Positions 60,908-64,000 of a stretch of DNA of 64,000 nt are shown here, piece after piece. Below the pieces are notes generated by a model that was not told the origin of the DNA, made no database searches, and was given only the letters and a program-made list of their open reading frames with translations. The position numbers were made by a program, and so were the translations under genes. Origin of the DNA: Anthracocystis setariae (Eukaryota > Basidiomycota > Ustilaginomycetes > Ustilaginales > Ustilaginaceae); assembly GCA_928724745.1 (NCBI GenBank), contig CAKMXJ010000023.1, positions 186,001 through 250,000 of the forward strand, read 5' to 3'. Position 1 is the first letter of the stretch, and each line of letters starts with the position of its first letter.

Positions 60908-62425
60908 CTAGGCCGCAGCGATGTAAGGCAGTTTGAGCAGTTTCTGAACCTGTTCATCCTGCGCTTCCTCGCGTTGCTCCTGTTCCAGTTTGGCAGCGTT
61001 TCGCTTCTTCCATTCCTCCTGTACCGCCTTCTGCGACAGCGTCCTAGACGCGATCACGAGTTTCCACCACTTCAAATACAGTTCCCTCGCCACACTCTTC
61101 TGACTCTCACTCATCTCCGCTCCCAGTGCCTCTTGAATGTGGGTGTAGAACGTGTTTTCGGGCATCTTGGCGAAGTTGGCACCGTCTCGGCCTTGGACGA
61201 CGGTGTCGACATTGTCGCGGGTGAGGAGGGTGGAGGAGTATTTGACGAGCCACATGGAGAGACGGTCGGGTGACCAGAAGAAGATGTTGCGGCCTTGAGG
61301 GTCGGGTTGGAGTTGGATGCGCGAGTGTGGGGTGGAGATGAGGGCGGAGGCGTAGCGGAGGGTGTTGAGGGTGGCAGGTAGGTCGATGAGGTCGGGCGAG
61401 GCGGTGGCGATGAAGACGGTGTGGGTGGGTTGGCGCGAGTAGAGGTCGAAGGCTTCTTTGAGCGCGAGGGTGAGTTTGTTGCTACGGAAGGGGATGTGTG
61501 GGGGGCCAACGTGTTTCGAGGGTGCGGGTGAGGTGCGTGCGCGAATGCAGTCTTTGAGCGTCATGAGCGACGTGTTGATGGCGACGGTCTCGGCCATACG
61601 TGCAGCGGTGGAGAGCTTTTTCTCCTGTCGCTCATCAGCAGTGGTAGGAGGGGCGTCGGATGCGAAGGATGGAGAGTGATCACTGGCTCGTTCGCTGCCG
61701 GCGAGATCGACGAGTTGAAGCACACCGGCGGTAGCGTTAGCATCGTCGCGTTTCTGACATGTGATTCGGATCAGTGCATGACTGCGGGAGGAGACAGGAT
61801 TCTTTTCAGTGCCTCGTGTTTTGCGTTTACTCCAAGCATCTTCGACCGCTTCGACCATGTCTTGACTCGTCGAAATGTATTTGATCGTAGCGCGCGAAAA
61901 CACCGAACTTCCTTGCAAACTCTCACCTATCACCACCTTAGAATTGGCTTCGTCGAACAGGTCGTTCACCTTGATCTTTCCATACAGCTCTATCGCCGAG
62001 ACGCTGATATCGCAGCTCGTATTGGCATCGAACAGCGCAACGATGGCGAGCCGGGACAGTGACGAAAGCGTGAACGTCTTGCCCGAGCCGGTCTGACCGT
62101 AGGCGAGCAGGGTGGTGTGGCCGCCATTGAGGACGAAGGGGATCAAACGGTGTACGTGGTCGTGGAAGATTTGCTGAGTGGTGGAAGTTTGCAGGTAGCA
62201 TTGGTCTGTACTGAAGGTGTGGATGGTGTGATTGATTTGGTGCGTGGAGAGTTTGGTGCGTGGTTCTCGAACCAAGACACTCTGTACACCTTGGACTGGA
62301 GCTTGTTCTTGGGGGTCGGACTGGGAGAGCGAGATCAACTGCGGCTCATCATCAGGCTGAGTGGCAGGATCGGGTTGGATGAAGGAAGGTCGGACGCGAA
62401 AGAGGACGGTGAAATCGCGTTCCAT
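60908..62425 (-). CDS. small kinesin motor protein (kinesin-13-like motor)
   Basis: A 505-residue protein that is almost all motor domain. It has the P-loop GQTGSGKT, switch I SSRSH, switch II DLAGSE, and the relay-helix sequence INTSLMTLKDCIRA followed by PFRSNKLTLALKEAF. The latter is closest to kinesin-13 (microtubule-depolymerising) motors, but I could not find the class-specific KVD loop. A C-terminal stretch of about 85 residues ends with a charged helix (KKRNAAKLEQEQREEAQDE), with no long coiled coil. It therefore lacks the usual cargo or dimerisation tail. Start is the ATG at 62425. Confidence 0.85.
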   Translation of the reverse strand: MERDFTVLFRVRPSFIQPDPATQPDDEPQLISLSQSDPQEQAPVQGVQSVLVREPRTKLSTHQINHTIHTFSTDQCYLQTSTTQQIFHDHVHRLIPFVLNGGHTTLLAYGQTGSGKTFTLSSLSRLAIVALFDANTSCDISVSAIELYGKIKVNDLFDEANSKVVIGESLQGSSVFSRATIKYISTSQDMVEAVEDAWSKRKTRGTEKNPVSSRSHALIRITCQKRDDANATAGVLQLVDLAGSERASDHSPSFASDAPPTTADERQEKKLSTAARMAETVAINTSLMTLKDCIRARTSPAPSKHVGPPHIPFRSNKLTLALKEAFDLYSRQPTHTVFIATASPDLIDLPATLNTLRYASALISTPHSRIQLQPDPQGRNIFFWSPDRLSMWLVKYSSTLLTRDNVDTVVQGRDGANFAKMPENTFYTHIQEALGAEMSESQKSVARELYLKWWKLVIASRTLSQKAVQEEWKKRNAAKLEQEQREEAQDEQVQKLLKLPYIAAA

Positions 62426-63299
62426 GATTTGTTTTTTTGGGTATCAGAGAGATAGAGATGGTGGTGTTGGTGCCAGTGTTGGTCTCAAGTACAGTACAGC
62501 AGTGGCAGCACTTGGCGCATTATTGTAATTTACGCCAAAAATCGCAACGCGTTACTGTGTTGGTTGAATTTCCCGCTTTTGCTTGGCGCTGCCCCCCGCA
62601 CTCTAGCTCGCTACTGCGGTGAGGGGTGGACGCGATATCGGACAACGCCGACCAATCACCTAGTGTAGTGTAGTGTAGTGTAGTGTAGTGTAGTGTAGTG
62701 TAGTGTAGTGTAGTGTAGTGTAGTGTAGTGTAGTGTAGTGTAGTGTAGTGTAGTGTAGTGTAGTGTAGTGGGAATCCCTTTTTGTTCCCCTTTTTTGCTT
62801 CTTAAATTCTTCTTTTTTTTTTTTAATTTATTATTTTTACAGTATGAGGGGCGCCTGCGGTTGGGAAGGTGCCGTCTCGAGATTTGGTCGGAAGATTACA
62901 AGAGTGCCAAAAGTGAATTTTGGCGGCTGTCAAGTTGAGCCAAGTTTTTCAATAGACTCGCTTAGAGGCCGCAGGTGCGCCGGCTCAAAGCCATCCGAAC
63001 CATTTTCTTCTTGAGCGGTCAGTGCATGCTTTGGATGATACTGTACAATGGTTTCCGAACATCCGCAGATAAGGCTCGTCCTGTCGTCTGTCTCCATGTC
63101 TGTGTGTGGTCAGCAGGGTGGACATGCAGGAACCATTGCTTAACCTCAAGCGAGTCAAACGTGCTGGAAACAAGAAACTAGATCAACTTACTTGACCAAG
63201 TGGCGAACCAGCCATACATATGTCCGCCACAATTCTTCTTCCTTTCGACCATCCCCTTCAACTCGATTCTCACCTCTCTACAGCTGAAAACAAAGCATC
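62426..63299. other. divergent intergenic region
   Basis: 874 bp between kinesin (minus) and the acid phosphatase (plus). It contains the 110-bp pentanucleotide repeat and a T-rich run at about 62811-62824; the rest is featureless. Confidence 0.5.
62661..62770. repeat. (TAGTG)22 pentanucleotide repeat
   Basis: Twenty-two perfect TAGTG units in a row, in the divergent promoter of the kinesin and acid phosphatase genes. No errors are seen in the array. Confidence 0.95.
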
Positions 63300-64000
63300 A
63301 TGTTCGGGCTTAAATCCTCCGCGTCTTTCTTACTGCTTTTGCAATGGGTGACTCTGGTCACATCGAGCCCACTCCGACCTCGTTCCTCGGCCCAGTACTC
63401 GGAGAATTGGAAAGTCGAACACCATCTCGGCAACCTCTCGCCTTACTTTGATGCACCCGCCACACTCTCGCTCGGTGTTCCTTCCGGTTGCCACGTCGAC
63501 CAAGTCTCGTTGATCCAGCGTCACGGTTCACGCGGACCCATCTCGCAGGAAATTGGCGTGATCCGTAATCTCTCCTACCTGCTCAACAACCAGTCATCGC
63601 TCCTCACCCATCCCGTATCTGCCCCACCCCAACAGTGGCAGTTCCTCGCCGAAGACGGCGGGTGGTCTTCAGACAACCTTGTCGTCAACGATCTGAGCAC
63701 TGTGGGAAGAAAAGAGCTCTTCGACCATGGTGTCCAGATGCGTCTGGCGTATCCAGACCACAACACCACCATGTTCCTCGCTGGTCAGCAAGACCGTGTC
63801 GTCGAATCCGCACAGTGGTTCGCTGCAGGTTACCTCGGTCGCAACTACAATTCGACCGCTCATCTCGATGTGATTTCCGAGTCTGAGGGGGTCAAGTCGT
63901 ACCTCACCCCCATGGAGACCTGCACCAATTGGACCTACTCGAGTGGACAGAACCCCGTCAACGAGTGGGGCAAGGTTTACCTCCCACCCATCGCGGCTGA
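63300..64000 (+). CDS. secreted histidine acid phosphatase, partial
   Basis: The first 233 codons of a gene that continues past the window. The N-terminus is a signal peptide (MFGLKSSASFLLLLQWVTLV, cleaved near ASSP-like TSSP). The phosphohistidine signature RHGSRGP is at about residue 75-81, and several N-glycosylation sites (Asn-X-Ser/Thr) follow, as in secreted fungal acid phosphatases and phytases. Cleaves phosphate monoesters outside the cell; substrate cannot be told from the part seen. The catalytic HD motif near the C-terminus is off the window. Confidence 0.88.
   Translation, partial: MFGLKSSASFLLLLQWVTLVTSSPLRPRSSAQYSENWKVEHHLGNLSPYFDAPATLSLGVPSGCHVDQVSLIQRHGSRGPISQEIGVIRNLSYLLNNQSSLLTHPVSAPPQQWQFLAEDGGWSSDNLVVNDLSTVGRKELFDHGVQMRLAYPDHNTTMFLAGQQDRVVESAQWFAAGYLGRNYNSTAHLDVISESEGVKSYLTPMETCTNWTYSSGQNPVNEWGKVYLPPIAA

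Overview
The window is nuclear DNA of a basidiomycete, most probably a smut fungus (Ustilaginaceae: Ustilago, Sporisorium, Pseudozyma group). Genes are long, mostly intronless and dense. The few introns have GT-AG ends: two are about 95 nt and one is about 330 nt. Proteins carry long Ser/Pro/Gln-rich disordered stretches, intergenic DNA is full of simple repeats, and the gene set is fungal. I count 21 protein genes, the last one cut by the window end. I saw no convincing tRNA, rRNA, CRISPR array or intact transposon.

Layout. 0-15 kb: an Ivy1-like BAR protein, an Rtc3/SBDS-fold protein, a SNF5-family chromatin remodelling subunit, mitochondrial aspartyl-tRNA synthetase, a paxillin-like triple-LIM protein, and an unrecognised protein ending in seven copies of an 8-residue repeat. 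15-40 kb: two large non-reducing-type polyketide synthases (here PKS-A and PKS-B). Between them lie a large Zn2Cys6 regulator, nucleoporin Ndc1 and a superoxide-dismutase-fold mitoribosomal protein. An FSH-type serine hydrolase is divergent from PKS-B. 40-64 kb: a Tvp38/DedA membrane protein, a MYG1-UreG fusion, an ACAD10/11-type kinase-like protein, a fatty aldehyde dehydrogenase, a short-chain reductase, a MATH/BTB protein, a lysophosphatidate acyltransferase, a small kinesin and a secreted histidine acid phosphatase.

The main discovery candidate is the PKS pair. By eye, the two synthases have lost opposite halves of one machine. PKS-A keeps the starter loading domain (SAT), two carrier domains (ACP) and the thioesterase (TE). 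Its ketosynthase has all three catalytic residues replaced (the Cys position is Glu), most of its acyltransferase is gone and its product-template residues are lost. PKS-B keeps an intact ketosynthase, acyltransferase, product-template domain and TE, but its SAT has lost its catalytic residues and it has no ACP at all. Neither should work alone; together they supply one complete set. The inferred system is a two-subunit iterative PKS, in which the dead ketosynthase of PKS-A may play a chain-length-factor-like role beside the live one of PKS-B. From memory, and not checked, Ustilago maydis has genes called pks1 and pks2 a few genes apart that are probably the orthologues.

The second notable item is a single open frame joining a complete MYG1 exonuclease to a complete UreG urease GTPase, with alternative starts that would decide whether the fusion carries a mitochondrial presequence.
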